Below the pieces are notes generated by a model. The model did not search any database. It worked only from the letters and a program-made list of their open reading frames with translations, and was not told the origin of the DNA. 64,000 nt of DNA from the NCBI GenBank assembly GCA_047600605.1, contig JASGKK010000002.1, forward strand, positions 1,178,001 through 1,242,000. The letters are read 5' to 3'. Below, piece after piece: positions 51,818 to 60,708 of the stretch. The DNA comes from CAYMZZ01 sp047600605 (GTDB taxonomy: Bacteria; Bacteroidota; Bacteroidia; Chitinophagales; Chitinophagaceae). Made by a program: the position numbers and the translations under genes. Each line of letters begins with the position of its first letter. Positions within the stretch are counted from its first letter, which is position 1.

Positions 51818-52495
51818 ATGGATCCAAAAGAAAGCGCAGGCCGTGCAGCGGCTGTACGGGTTGAGCCGGGTATGATCCTGGGTCTGGGTACAGGCAGCAC
51901 TGTTCGCTGGCTGATTGAAGAATTGGCAATCCGCCAATCTCAGGGTCTTTCTTTCAGGGTTGTACCTACATCGCAGCAAACCGCCGGACTCGCGGCCGCA
52001 CATGGTATTCCACAGGTTGATATTAATGAAATCGAAAAACTGTCTCTTACTATTGACGGGGCTGATGAGATCGATCCATCCGGCCACCTCATCAAGGGTG
52101 GGGGTGGCGCTTTGCTGCAGGAAAAAATTGTAGCCGCTGCTTCTGATTATCTGCTCATCATTGCCGATGAGCGAAAACTCGTTCCCGCACTGGGACGCTT
52201 TCCTTTGCCTATTGAAGTGATCCCTTTTGGATATCGCCAGGTACAGGATCAATTACTCTGGTCGGGGTTGTTTGCACAGGTCGTCCTTCGCCAGGCAGGA
52301 GCAAACCCTTTTATTACCGATCAGGGACATTATATTCTCGACTGCAAACTGCAATGGCCATTGAGTAACCCTTATCAACTGGAATCCCAGCTGCGTTCCA
52401 TTACCGGTATTGTGGAAACGGGACTATTTATTGAAATGGCCGATGAAGCGCTGATCGGTCATGCCGATGGCCGCATCGAACATATCTTTTTCTGA
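51818..52495 (+). CDS. rpiA: Ribose-5-phosphate isomerase A
   Basis: Interconverts ribose-5-phosphate and ribulose-5-phosphate in the pentose phosphate pathway. The 225-residue protein has GLGTGSTVRWLIEEL (phosphate loop), TIDGADEIDPSGHLIKGGGGALLQEKIVA with the active-site residues, IIADERKLV and the C-terminal GIVETGLFIEMADEAL. No leader or partner gene is nearby. It is on its own transcription unit. Confidence 0.96.
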   Translation: MDPKESAGRAAAVRVEPGMILGLGTGSTVRWLIEELAIRQSQGLSFRVVPTSQQTAGLAAAHGIPQVDINEIEKLSLTIDGADEIDPSGHLIKGGGGALLQEKIVAAASDYLLIIADERKLVPALGRFPLPIEVIPFGYRQVQDQLLWSGLFAQVVLRQAGANPFITDQGHYILDCKLQWPLSNPYQLESQLRSITGIVETGLFIEMADEALIGHADGRIEHIFF

Positions 52496-52516
52496 TATTA
52501 CCGGGCTTCTGCTATC

Positions 52517-52542
52517 AACAAAAAAACCGGCATAGCCGGTTT
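52517..52542 (-). terminator. Terminator of the small membrane protein gene
   Basis: AAACCGGC-ATA-GCCGGTTT, followed on the minus strand by a run of T (TTTTTTTGTTG). It is 25 bases beyond the small gene's stop codon and just after rpiA, convergent. Confidence 0.85.
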
Positions 52543-52567
52543 GATAAAAATGTTTGGAAGCCAGTGC

Positions 52568-52681
52568 TTAGCTATAGTAAGCAACCAGCCAGGTAAGCAG
52601 ACCGGTAATCAGGAAAACACCACCAATCACAAAAGTTGCGATTACATTTTCATTCTTCATTTGAGTGTTGATACGCTTCAT
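52568..52681 (-). CDS. Small single-pass membrane protein (37 residues)
   Basis: MKRINTQMKNENVIATFVIGG... is a 37-residue peptide with a polar N-terminus and one hydrophobic helix (FVIGGVFLITGLLTWLVAYY). The longer frame from 52750 adds residues upstream with no support. Evidence it is real: its own terminator with a T-run on its strand, and a promoter-like AATCCTTTGC 42-51 bases before the start. No family is recognised; such peptides often associate with larger membrane complexes. Confidence 0.55.
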   Translation of the reverse strand: MKRINTQMKNENVIATFVIGGVFLITGLLTWLVAYYS

Positions 52682-53061
52682 GCACAAAAGTTTTTTGTGT
52701 TTCAAAAAATAATTAAATAGGGCAAAGGATTCCCTGGGATAGAGGAGCAATGAAACAATAAGCTTCTGTGATTCTTTATGAGGGATTGGAAGAGATACAA
52801 AAATAACACTTCATACCTATTCTTTCAAGGGAGCAGCGCTATGTATCTTATAATAATTAATGGTACTGCATCGTATATCTACCATTCGATGAATGCTTTC
52901 GCTTTAACTATAGAACCTGCTGGTAAATCTACGAACACCTTTTTTTGTTTTCAGGTTGATAAAAAACAGGTTTTTTAATGGGCAGATGTGCTGGCAATTA
53001 ACAATTTATTGGCGGGGACGCAGTAATAGAGGGGCAGGTGATGATATACTTTTAATCTATT
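52682..53061. other. Intergenic region, no supported gene
   Basis: About 380 bases between the small membrane protein and the next secreted protein. A 66-codon frame on the plus strand (52778) has no start signal or recognisable pattern. A short peptide-like frame on the minus strand near 52938-52879 is too short to support. Nothing else is seen. Confidence 0.3.
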
Positions 53062-53763
53062 ATGTTATTCCGCACACTGTTTTGTAGCCTGTTTCTTTTG
53101 ATCGGTGCGTCCGCCTGGACGCAGTCCATACTCACCGGCCGCATCTTTGATGGGTTCTCCGAAACCCGTCTCGGCGATGTCAGTATTTATAATAAATCAT
53201 CCGGATTACGGACTAAGGCAGGGGTCGATGGAGTCTTTTCGGTGGAAGCCAAAGAAGGGGATAGTCTCTTTTTTACACGTACCGGGTTTGTACCGGATAC
53301 CCTGCGGGTCAGCTTCGAGCAGCTGCTTACCCGCTATGATGTGAACCTGCGGCATGAAGATGTCATGCTCAAAAATGTAACGGTCAGAAACAGCTATGGG
53401 GCCGACTCGCTGGCCCGCCGCAACTACTATTCGGATATCTACCGGCGCCAGGCCGGGCTCACCGGGTATAACAGACCTTCGTCTGGGTTCGGGGTAGTGC
53501 TGAGTCCGGGCAGCTTCTTTTCCGGTAAAGCCAAACAAAAAAGAAGGTTGAAAAAAAGACTGGAGAAAGAGGAGGAGGAGAAATTTATCGACTACTCTTT
53601 TCCTCCTGCATGGGTAGAAAGGATCACGGGATTGAAGGGCGATTCCCTGTCGCTTTTTTTGTATCGTTACCGGCCGTCGTATGACTTCTGCCGTAGCAGC
53701 ACACGCGATCAGATGCTCGTATATGTAAATGATTCGCTTAAAGAGTTCCGGAAACCCGATTAA
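53062..53763 (+). CDS. Secreted protein with carboxypeptidase-regulatory-like domain
   Basis: A 233-residue exported protein: signal peptide MLFRTLFCSLFLLIGASAWTQ, then the ~80-residue beta-sandwich seen at the start of SusC-type receptors (LTGRIFDGFSETRLGDVSIYN ... FFTRTGFVPDTLRVSFEQL). The rest is not a barrel: after a Tyr-rich and basic segment (KAKQKRRLKKRLEKEEEEKF) comes a short alpha/beta end. So it is a stand-alone carboxypeptidase-like-domain protein of unknown function. Confidence 0.75.
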   Translation: MLFRTLFCSLFLLIGASAWTQSILTGRIFDGFSETRLGDVSIYNKSSGLRTKAGVDGVFSVEAKEGDSLFFTRTGFVPDTLRVSFEQLLTRYDVNLRHEDVMLKNVTVRNSYGADSLARRNYYSDIYRRQAGLTGYNRPSSGFGVVLSPGSFFSGKAKQKRRLKKRLEKEEEEKFIDYSFPPAWVERITGLKGDSLSLFLYRYRPSYDFCRSSTRDQMLVYVNDSLKEFRKPD

Positions 53764-54147
53764 TCTTTACAGTAAAATATAAAGTAATTATTATTAATAA
53801 ATAATAATCAGATAGTTAGTTTATATATTTTACTTAGTTTTTCATTCTTCCCCCGTTTCAAATCTTATAGCTCTTTCTTTGTTGAAAAGTTCACTTTTCC
53901 GGCAGTTAACGGGGATAAACAGGGGTGAAAAAGGCTGGTTTTTATTGTTTTTCGATATAAATTAATAACAATCTGATTTTTAAATAATTGTAATTTTTTG
54001 TTGAAATTTTAAATTAGATTGTGCTATCTGCTATTTTTCTTCTCACATTTTTTCCCGGTGCCTGTGAATAAATGATTTGCACCCGTTTCTGCAATTATCT
54101 TCATTTCCACTAAATTCGCCGTCTGACTTTTAAAAAACAGGAAAGTT
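53764..54147. other. AT-rich intergenic region upstream of smc
   Basis: 384 bases, strongly A/T-rich in two blocks (53775-53850 and 53940-54015). A GGGGATAAACAGGGG stretch near 53910 is noted but does not match the DnaA-box consensus. TTTG (53997-54000) and TAGATTG (54015) may be parts of the smc promoter, but spacing is poor. Confidence 0.3.
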
Positions 54148-54933
54148 GTGAGATTAAAGAGCTTAGAAATCAAAGGGTTCAAAAGTTTTGCCGATAAAAC
54201 GGTGGTAAACTTTGACGATAATATCACCGGCATTGTGGGGCCCAACGGCTGCGGTAAGTCAAACATCGTGGACAGTATTCGCTGGGTAATCGGTGAGCAG
54301 AAGATCAGCCACCTGCGTAGCGAAAACCTGGATAGCCTGGTGTTTAACGGATCCAAAACCCGTTCCGCTTCCGGCCTCGCCGAGGTGAGCCTTACTTTTG
54401 AAAATACCAAAAACCTGCTGCCCACAGAATTCAGCACGGTTACCATCACCCGCAAATTTTACCGCAGCGGCGAATCTGAGTACCGTCTTAACGATGTACA
54501 ATGCCGCCTGAAAGATATCCAGAACCTGTTCATGGATACCGGGGTGAGCACAGACAGCTATGCCATCATTGAGCTGGGCATGGTAGATGACCTGATCAAG
54601 GATAAAGACAATAGCCGTCGCCGCATGCTGGAGCAGGCCGCCGGCATTTCCATTTATAAGACCCGTAAAAAAGAAGCCAAGGCCAAACTGGATGCTACCG
54701 AACAGGACCTCGCCCGGATCGAGGACTTGTTGTTTGAGATCAACAACCAACTGAAGGCCCTGGAGTCACAGGCCAAAAAAGCGGAGAAATATCACGAGAT
54801 CAAAAAAGACTATCGTGAGATCAGCATAGAGCTGGCCAAAGCAGCGCTCGAAGGATTCAACCTGACCTATAAGGAACTAACGAACAGCATGATGCCGAGA
54901 CCGATAAGCGGATCCGCATGGAAGCCGAAATAG
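54148..54933 (+). CDS. smc: Chromosome segregation protein SMC, N-terminal part (frameshifted)
   Basis: SMC is the coiled-coil ATPase that organises and compacts chromosomes. GTG 54148 (VRLKSLEIKGFKSFADKTV) is the start, with GGAAA upstream; VGPNGCGKSNIVDSIRW is Walker A, and LEQAAGISIYKTRKKEA begins the coiled coil. At 54878/54879 the frame changes: the sequence reads KEL then TNSMMP and stops at 54933, whereas the other frame continues as NEQHDAETDKRIRMEAEIA. A single missing base (for example CTGAAC read as CTAAC) would restore the full protein. No slippery heptamer is present, so programmed frameshifting is unlikely. Confidence 0.85.
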   Translation: MRLKSLEIKGFKSFADKTVVNFDDNITGIVGPNGCGKSNIVDSIRWVIGEQKISHLRSENLDSLVFNGSKTRSASGLAEVSLTFENTKNLLPTEFSTVTITRKFYRSGESEYRLNDVQCRLKDIQNLFMDTGVSTDSYAIIELGMVDDLIKDKDNSRRRMLEQAAGISIYKTRKKEAKAKLDATEQDLARIEDLLFEINNQLKALESQAKKAEKYHEIKKDYREISIELAKAALEGFNLTYKELTNSMMPRPISGSAWKPK

Positions 54934-57683
54934 CCAACGAAGAGGCGGCACTGGAGCAGGAGAAGGTTGGCTTTATCGAAAAAGAACGTCAGTTGCAAAG
55001 CCTGCAGCATACATTCAATGAACTGCAGCAACAGGTACGTACCAAAGAAAATGAAAAAAACCTGGCAGCTCAGCGTCTCGAGTACCTGAAAGAACGCGAA
55101 GGAAGCCTGACCGAATTTTTGCAAAAGGCAGGTGGTCAGCTGAAAGGTATCGACGAGAGCATCGGTTTTACAGAATTACAACTGGGTGAAGAAAGCAGCT
55201 CACTCGAAGGACTGACCGAGCAGCTGCAGCAGTTTAGCAACGATACTTCCCGCAAACGCGAGGTGCTGGACGAAAAACGCCGTAACCTCGATACACTCCG
55301 TGGCGAATACCAGCAGGTACAGCGCAGCCAGTTTGATGCAGAGAAAAAAGTGGCCGTGGCGGATACTTCAGTTCAGAACCTGCAGCGTGCCATTGGCCAG
55401 ATCGAAGAAGAACGGAAAGTGCGCGACTCCCAACGCCACCAGCTCGATGAAGAACGCCTGCTGAAAGAAAAAGAGCTTGGTATCAAAAAAGTGGATCTGG
55501 AGCAATTACAGATACATCAGGAAAATACCAAGGAGCAGATCCTGCAGACCCAGTCGGTAGTGGAAGGCCTGCGCAACGAACTGGCGGAGGAAACCCGCAA
55601 GCTGGATGCCCGCAAAAATGAACACGACCTGTTGAAAAGCATGATCGATAGTATGGAGGGATATCCTGACAGTGTGAAGTTTCTGCACAACAATAACCAG
55701 TGGAACCATACAGCCCCGATCCTGTCAGATATTCTTTATGTAAAAGAAGAATACCGTACAGCTTTGGAAAATGTACTGGAGCCCTACCTTAGCTATTATG
55801 TGGTAAACAACCTGCAGGAAGGTTTGCAGGCGGTACATCTGCTGGATGCCAACAAAAAAGGAAAAGCCAATTTCTTCCTGCTCGATAAACTGAATGCTTC
55901 AAATCCCGTGATGGCCGATCATGCCCTTAGCGGAGGTATCAGTGCATTGAGTGTGGTAGAGGTAGACGAAAAATACCGCAAGCTGGCCGAGCACCTGCTG
56001 GGCAATGTATTTGTAGCCGAAAACGAAGATGCCCTGCAAAACAGCAACGGGTTTGTGGTGATTGAAAAAACCGGCAAATATGTAAAAGGAAAATACTCTC
56101 TTACCGGCGGTAGTGTGGGACTTATTGAAGGCAAGAAGATCGGCCGGGTAAAGAACCTCGAAAAACTGCAGGAAGATATCCTGGCACAGGAAGAGGTGGT
56201 GGAAAAACTGCGGGCAGAAATTCAGGCCCGTCACAATGAGGTGATCGCCTTTAATGAGGACCTGCGCGAAAATGCACTCAAGGAAACCGAACGTGAGATA
56301 CAGCAACTGACCAACCAGGTATTTGCCCTGCACAATAAACTGGAGAACCTGCATTCTATGCAGACCAGCAGTCTGACCCGCCTCGAAGAACTGAATCACC
56401 AGATGCTGCAAACCCAGCAATCGGTAGAAGGGGTGCGCAACCAGCTGGCCGAATATAATGAACAACTGCAGGCTTTCACCGCCAAACTGTCCGGCGCTGA
56501 AGAAGATTTCAGAACAGCCGAAAGCAGCTATAACGAATCGACCCAGCAGTACAACGAATTTAACCTGCAGGTTACCCGTCAGCAAAGCAAGATCAATGCA
56601 CTGAAGCAGGAGCTTGACTTCAAGAGCAACCAGCTACAGGATCTGCAGCAGCAGATCGAAACCAATACGACCAGCCTTTCTGATACTAAAGAGAGTATCG
56701 AGCAATCGGCCTCTTCACTTAAACAGATCGAAGAAGAGCTGATTGATATGGTACGTCGCCGCGAGGCCGATCAGCAGGTACTGAATGAGGCAGACCAGGC
56801 TTACTATAATATACGTAACCAGCTCGGCGAAAAGGAAAGTGAACTCCGCCATAAGGTTAAAGAGAAAGAACAGGTAGAACACCTGCTGGTAGCCATCAAG
56901 GATAAGCTTAATGAACTGAAGCTGCAACTGGCCGGTACCAAGGAACGTCTCGATGTAGAGTTCCGCATCAAGCTGGAAGACATCCTCGATCAGAACCGTA
57001 CGACCGAAACCAGCCTCGAAGAACTGCAGGAAAAGGCAGACCGGATGAAGAAACGCCTGGAAAATCTGGGCGATGTAAACCCCACCGCCATCGAAGCATT
57101 TACTGAAATGAAGAAGCGCTACGAGTTTATCGTGGAGCAGAAGAATGACCTGGTAAATGCCAAAGACAGCCTGCTGAAAACAATTGAGGAAGTAGAAGCT
57201 ACCGCCAATCAGAAATTCCTGGAAACCTTCAATAATGTTAAAGAGCACTTTATCCGCGTATTTAAAACGCTCTTTACCGAAGATGACCATTGCGACCTGG
57301 TACTGGAGAACCCCGAAAACCTGGCTGAAACAGGTATTGATGTAATAGCACGTCCTAAGGGCAAACGTCCCACCTCACTCACACAGTTGAGTGGTGGGGA
57401 ACGTACACTTACCGCTACGGCACTGCTGTTTGCCATCTACCTGATCAAGCCTGCTCCGTTCTGTATACTCGATGAGGTGGATGCCCCGCTCGATGATGCC
57501 AACGTAAGCAAGTTTACCAACATGATCCGTCAGTTCAGCGACAACTCACAGTTCATTATTGTTACACACAACAAAACGACCATGAGTACGGTGGATGTGA
57601 TCTATGGGGTGACTATGCAGGAGCCGGGCGTGAGTAAGCTGGTAAGTGTTGACTTCCGCAATCTCCAGCAAAATCAGAATTAA
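54918..57683 (+). CDS. smc: Chromosome segregation protein SMC, C-terminal part (frameshifted)
   Basis: The rest of SMC in the next frame: two long coiled coils around a hinge domain (about 250-400 of this part, EGYPDSVKFLHNN ... KYSLTGGSVG), the signature LTQLSGGERTLTATALLF and Walker B FCILDEVDAPLDDANV. ATG 54918 is only the first ATG; homology resumes at 54879 and the two parts together make about 1178 residues, the usual SMC size. If the frameshift is a sequencing artefact, the gene is one intact CDS from 54148 to 57683. Confidence 0.85.
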   Translation: MEAEIANEEAALEQEKVGFIEKERQLQSLQHTFNELQQQVRTKENEKNLAAQRLEYLKEREGSLTEFLQKAGGQLKGIDESIGFTELQLGEESSSLEGLTEQLQQFSNDTSRKREVLDEKRRNLDTLRGEYQQVQRSQFDAEKKVAVADTSVQNLQRAIGQIEEERKVRDSQRHQLDEERLLKEKELGIKKVDLEQLQIHQENTKEQILQTQSVVEGLRNELAEETRKLDARKNEHDLLKSMIDSMEGYPDSVKFLHNNNQWNHTAPILSDILYVKEEYRTALENVLEPYLSYYVVNNLQEGLQAVHLLDANKKGKANFFLLDKLNASNPVMADHALSGGISALSVVEVDEKYRKLAEHLLGNVFVAENEDALQNSNGFVVIEKTGKYVKGKYSLTGGSVGLIEGKKIGRVKNLEKLQEDILAQEEVVEKLRAEIQARHNEVIAFNEDLRENALKETEREIQQLTNQVFALHNKLENLHSMQTSSLTRLEELNHQMLQTQQSVEGVRNQLAEYNEQLQAFTAKLSGAEEDFRTAESSYNESTQQYNEFNLQVTRQQSKINALKQELDFKSNQLQDLQQQIETNTTSLSDTKESIEQSASSLKQIEEELIDMVRRREADQQVLNEADQAYYNIRNQLGEKESELRHKVKEKEQVEHLLVAIKDKLNELKLQLAGTKERLDVEFRIKLEDILDQNRTTETSLEELQEKADRMKKRLENLGDVNPTAIEAFTEMKKRYEFIVEQKNDLVNAKDSLLKTIEEVEATANQKFLETFNNVKEHFIRVFKTLFTEDDHCDLVLENPENLAETGIDVIARPKGKRPTSLTQLSGGERTLTATALLFAIYLIKPAPFCILDEVDAPLDDANVSKFTNMIRQFSDNSQFIIVTHNKTTMSTVDVIYGVTMQEPGVSKLVSVDFRNLQQNQN

Positions 57684-57700
57684 ATGAATAAAGCGATATT

Positions 57701-57731
57701 AAAAAAGCCCGGATTCTTTCCGGGCTTTTTT
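57701..57731. terminator. Bidirectional terminator between smc and the acyl-CoA-binding gene
   Basis: AAAAAAGCCCGG-ATTCTTT-CCGGGCTTTTTT, a perfect 12-bp stem with A/T tails on both sides, between two convergent genes. Confidence 0.9.
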
Positions 57732-57754
57732 AATAATATATCAGGCACAGGGAA

Positions 57755-58012
57755 TCAATCTTTCAATTTATTCACCAGGTCAACATATTGTTGCATGGCA
57801 GACTCGCTGCCTGTGCCTTTAAGAGCACTCCAGGCTTCATGTTTGGCTTTATTGACAAAGTCAAAAGGGTTTGAGGGCGGATCAGTATTTACATCTCCTT
57901 CGGTAGCCTGTTTATAAAGCGAATACAGTTTCAGTAAAATTTCATTCGAAGGTTTTTCTGTGAGCAGTTTGCTATTGGCAACCGCCTGTTCAAATAACGC
58001 TTTCAGATCCAT
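57755..58012 (-). CDS. Acyl-CoA-binding protein
   Basis: An 85-residue four-helix protein of the ACBP family: LYSLYKQATEGDVNTDPPSNPFDF and KAKHEAWSALKGTGSESAMQQYV match the eukaryotic acyl-CoA-binding motifs (YxLYKQAT, GDxN, KAKxEAW). It binds long-chain acyl-CoA. Bacterial copies are patchy and their role is unclear. Convergent with smc and 34 bases from the next gene's end. Confidence 0.9.
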   Translation of the reverse strand: MDLKALFEQAVANSKLLTEKPSNEILLKLYSLYKQATEGDVNTDPPSNPFDFVNKAKHEAWSALKGTGSESAMQQYVDLVNKLKD

Positions 58013-58046
58013 GGTAACGGGTTTAATTAAATGGAATAAAGTTGTA

Positions 58047-59675
58047 TCATTTCATTACTTCGGGAATCGGCTGACCGATGCAACCACTGGGCATCTGTAT
58101 ACGAAGCAGTGCCGCAACAGTAGGGGCAATATCCGTCATATAACGGGTAGTATTGCTTTTACCGCTTTTGATACCCCAACCCATCCAGAGCAGGGGAATA
58201 TGCGAATCGTAGGGATACCAGGCTCCGTGTGTGGCACCGGTAAATTCGCCGGAGCCAAAATAGTAACCGGGGCGAAGTACCATCTGGATATCACCGCCGC
58301 GTTTGGTATTATAACCTTTCAGGAATTTTTCCTTTACCTCAGTAGGCAGATTTACTTCACTGATCTCATCGTTATCGAAGGCCAGCAGCATTTCAGGTAC
58401 AAGGTTAAGGCGTTTGATCATGAATGCTTTTACCTCTTCACGGCTGGCTCCTGCACTGTCAATCGCTTTATCATTGAGATAAATCTGATAGTTGTCTGCA
58501 TCTGCAACAACATTCGCAATATTGAATTTTTCTTTCACGGCAGTTTTCAGATCGCTCATGATACTTTTCAATGGTTTTACCGGCAGTTTGTTTTCATCCA
58601 TAAACCGGGCATTATGCGCCACGGCATGATCGGCTGTCAGGAAAAACAGGTATTGCCCTTTGCCGACTTTGGCATCGAGATAGCTGAGGAAAGCAGCGAG
58701 TTCCCTGTCAAGACGCAGGTAAGTATCTTCCACTTCAATGGAATTGGGACCAAACTGGTGCCCCACATAATCGGTAGAAGAGAGGCTCACGGCCAGGAAA
58801 TCGGTGATGGCATCGGTGCCCATTTTTTCCTGCTCCATAGCCTGGCGCGCAAAGGCAAGGGTCATCGTATTTCCATAAGGTGTGGCAGAGATAAGCCCAT
58901 AGTTTTTTCCTGCCTGCGAAGCCAGCTCATGCGGAAACACCGGCTTTGCCTCATGGCCATATTTTCCTTCGTAAGGCTTATCGTCGGCAGTGCTTTGCAC
59001 ATAAGTATTCAACGGATATAGTGTATTCCAGTTGAGCCGCAGCAAGGAATCAACGATTTTGCGGTCGTTGAAGCGATTGACCCAGGCGGGTAATTGCTGC
59101 ATGTAATAAGTACTGGTTACCCAGTTTCCGCTTTTACTGTCATACCAGTAAGCAGCATCTGCACTGTGACCTGCAGGGAGGATACCGCCGCGGTCTTTGA
59201 TGGCAATGCCAATCACCTTCGACCGGAAATTGGTAGCCAGTTTCAGTTCATCGCAGATGGTGGTGGTCCACAGGTTGCGGGGCGACTGGGGTTCGGCTTT
59301 TTCTGAACCGCCAATTGTTTTTACCGTTTCATCGCTGGTACAGTATACTGATTTGCCCATGGCTTTGTCGTACCAGTCATTGCCCATGATGCCATGAATA
59401 GCAGGCACACTTCCGGTATATACACAGGTGTGGCCAGCAGCAGTTACTGTTTGCGCATAAGGGATAAAGGTGTTTTCGCAGGAAAATCCTTCACCCAGTA
59501 TACGTTTAAAACCTCCGGTACCGTAGCGGTCATAGAAACGGTAGAGATAATCCCAGCGCATCTGATCAATCATAACGCCTACCACCAGTTTGGGACGGGC
59601 TACATTGGTTTGAGCAGAAGCCATGATAGCTGGTACACAGCAAAGGGCCAGCAGATAAGAACGTAATCGAACCAT
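58047..59675 (-). CDS. pafA: PafA-type alkaline phosphatase
   Basis: A 542-residue exported phosphomonoesterase with signal peptide MVRLRSYLLALCCVPAIMASAQ. It has the PafA residues: Thr78 nucleophile (TVTAAGHTCVYTG), Asn99 (GNDWYD), Lys160 and Arg162 (AIKDRGGILPAGH), the Asp/His metal ligands (VMIDQM, SSTDYVGHQFG, TADHAV) and TGATHGAWYPYDSHIPL near the end. These correspond to the PafA T79/N100/K162/R164 set with a one-to-two-residue shift. Periplasmic phosphate release; in Bacteroidota this is the main alkaline phosphatase type. Confidence 0.93.
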   Translation of the reverse strand: MVRLRSYLLALCCVPAIMASAQTNVARPKLVVGVMIDQMRWDYLYRFYDRYGTGGFKRILGEGFSCENTFIPYAQTVTAAGHTCVYTGSVPAIHGIMGNDWYDKAMGKSVYCTSDETVKTIGGSEKAEPQSPRNLWTTTICDELKLATNFRSKVIGIAIKDRGGILPAGHSADAAYWYDSKSGNWVTSTYYMQQLPAWVNRFNDRKIVDSLLRLNWNTLYPLNTYVQSTADDKPYEGKYGHEAKPVFPHELASQAGKNYGLISATPYGNTMTLAFARQAMEQEKMGTDAITDFLAVSLSSTDYVGHQFGPNSIEVEDTYLRLDRELAAFLSYLDAKVGKGQYLFFLTADHAVAHNARFMDENKLPVKPLKSIMSDLKTAVKEKFNIANVVADADNYQIYLNDKAIDSAGASREEVKAFMIKRLNLVPEMLLAFDNDEISEVNLPTEVKEKFLKGYNTKRGGDIQMVLRPGYYFGSGEFTGATHGAWYPYDSHIPLLWMGWGIKSGKSNTTRYMTDIAPTVAALLRIQMPSGCIGQPIPEVMK

Positions 59676-59691
59676 GCTAAAACAATTTTTA

Positions 59692-59721
59692 CAAAAATAG
59701 GGGATTGAAGCGGGCAGAAAA
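59692..59721 (-). promoter_or_regulatory. Promoter of the pafA-like gene
   Basis: On the minus strand TTTT, 18 bases, TATTTTTG (59699-59692; a perfect TAnnTTTG), 17 bases before the ATG. Confidence 0.55.
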
Positions 59722-59824
59722 GTTCATAAATCGTTCATATTACGTTTCAGGCCAGGTTACATAAATACCAGGGTTTACACAAACGATTGAACAAAGGGCT
59801 GACGATTTACCTTCGATACGCTGC

Positions 59825-60634
59825 CTATGGCTTTATCATACGCAATACGGGCATACGGATAGTACTGCCATCTTCGGCGCAGGTGTATTGCAGCATATTA
59901 TACTGTTCCTTTTTTTCACTTTCATCTCCCTTGGCCTTTCCGGCCAGGATATCGAGCACATTGGGGTCACAATCGTCATCGGTACCGCCTCCAAACCGGT
60001 GGATGCCCGGAGTAGCCCATATACGACGTGTGAGAAGATCTTTGCCGAGAGGAAATCCGTCATTGACCTGCATGACAACCTGGTAGGCATACTGGTCAGG
60101 CTTTGGTGCCTCGGGCCAGTCGGCGCTCGCTCTTATATGTTGTCCTGCTCCTCTGGGGCTGCGTGCTATGATCATGGCTTTTGCCATTTCGGGAGATAAT
60201 TTGGCCTCAATTTCTTTTTGTACACGCTGGGTCGACTGCGGACTGATGATAATACATTTATCCCAGGCATTTTGCGGGTCAAAACTGATGTTGAGCCCGG
60301 GAGGGGCGGTGGTAAAACCACTGCCCGGTATAAGATCGGTATCAATAAAAATGAAAATCATCTGAAGCGAAAAACCACCTCCCATCCTCCATACATCTTC
60401 TAACCGGGCATTTACATCAATGTCCAATTCAAGACGATAAGTTTGCAATACACTGCCTGCATTACGTATAGTTACTTTCTTCAAATCAAAGCTACCGGTC
60501 TTATAGGCCAGGTCAAGCGGATACTCATAAGTGCCGGGCCCTTTGTCGTCACCAGCCGGATCGGAGAGTATAACTGTTTGAGCATTTGTGATTGAAAAGA
60601 GGGCAAGAAAAATTACCAGCAGAAGAGAATGCAT
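59825..60634 (-). CDS. Glucodextranase-C/DOMON-like secreted protein
   Basis: A 269-residue exported protein. From ATG 60634 the signal peptide is MHSLLLVIFLALFSITNAQ; the longer frame from 60685 adds unneeded residues. The body matches the DOMON-like C-terminal domain of glucodextranase: SDPAGDDKGPGTYEYPLDLAYKTGSFDLKKVTI, MGGGFSLQMIFIFIDTD and the long ending with GTDDDCDPNVLDILAG. This domain normally binds carbohydrate or a redox cofactor and is here alone, so it may be a periplasmic sugar-binding protein. Function inferred. Confidence 0.75.
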   Translation of the reverse strand: MHSLLLVIFLALFSITNAQTVILSDPAGDDKGPGTYEYPLDLAYKTGSFDLKKVTIRNAGSVLQTYRLELDIDVNARLEDVWRMGGGFSLQMIFIFIDTDLIPGSGFTTAPPGLNISFDPQNAWDKCIIISPQSTQRVQKEIEAKLSPEMAKAMIIARSPRGAGQHIRASADWPEAPKPDQYAYQVVMQVNDGFPLGKDLLTRRIWATPGIHRFGGGTDDDCDPNVLDILAGKAKGDESEKKEQYNMLQYTCAEDGSTIRMPVLRMIKP

Positions 60635-60708
60635 AGTGTGGTCTTTGCTTAATAGGACAAACTTAACTTTCATCATCATTGTCACAATACCCTGCAGCAG
60701 GTATTATC

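Noticed and set aside
52879..52938. Peptide-like frame on the minus strand (VFVDLPAGSIVKAKAFIEW)
   Set aside because: Only 19 codons, GTG start, stop codon a few codons upstream; could be a remnant but has no support.
52778..52978. 66-codon plus-strand frame
   Set aside because: No start signal, no recognisable composition, and it overlaps the minus-strand remnant-like frame.
53880..53930. Possible replication origin (GGGGATAAACAGGGG) in the AT-rich gap
   Set aside because: Does not match the DnaA-box consensus and no cluster of boxes or origin-linked genes is present.
54870..54890. Programmed -1 frameshift in smc
   Set aside because: No X-XXY-YYZ slippery heptamer or downstream structure; a one-base deletion explains the data better.
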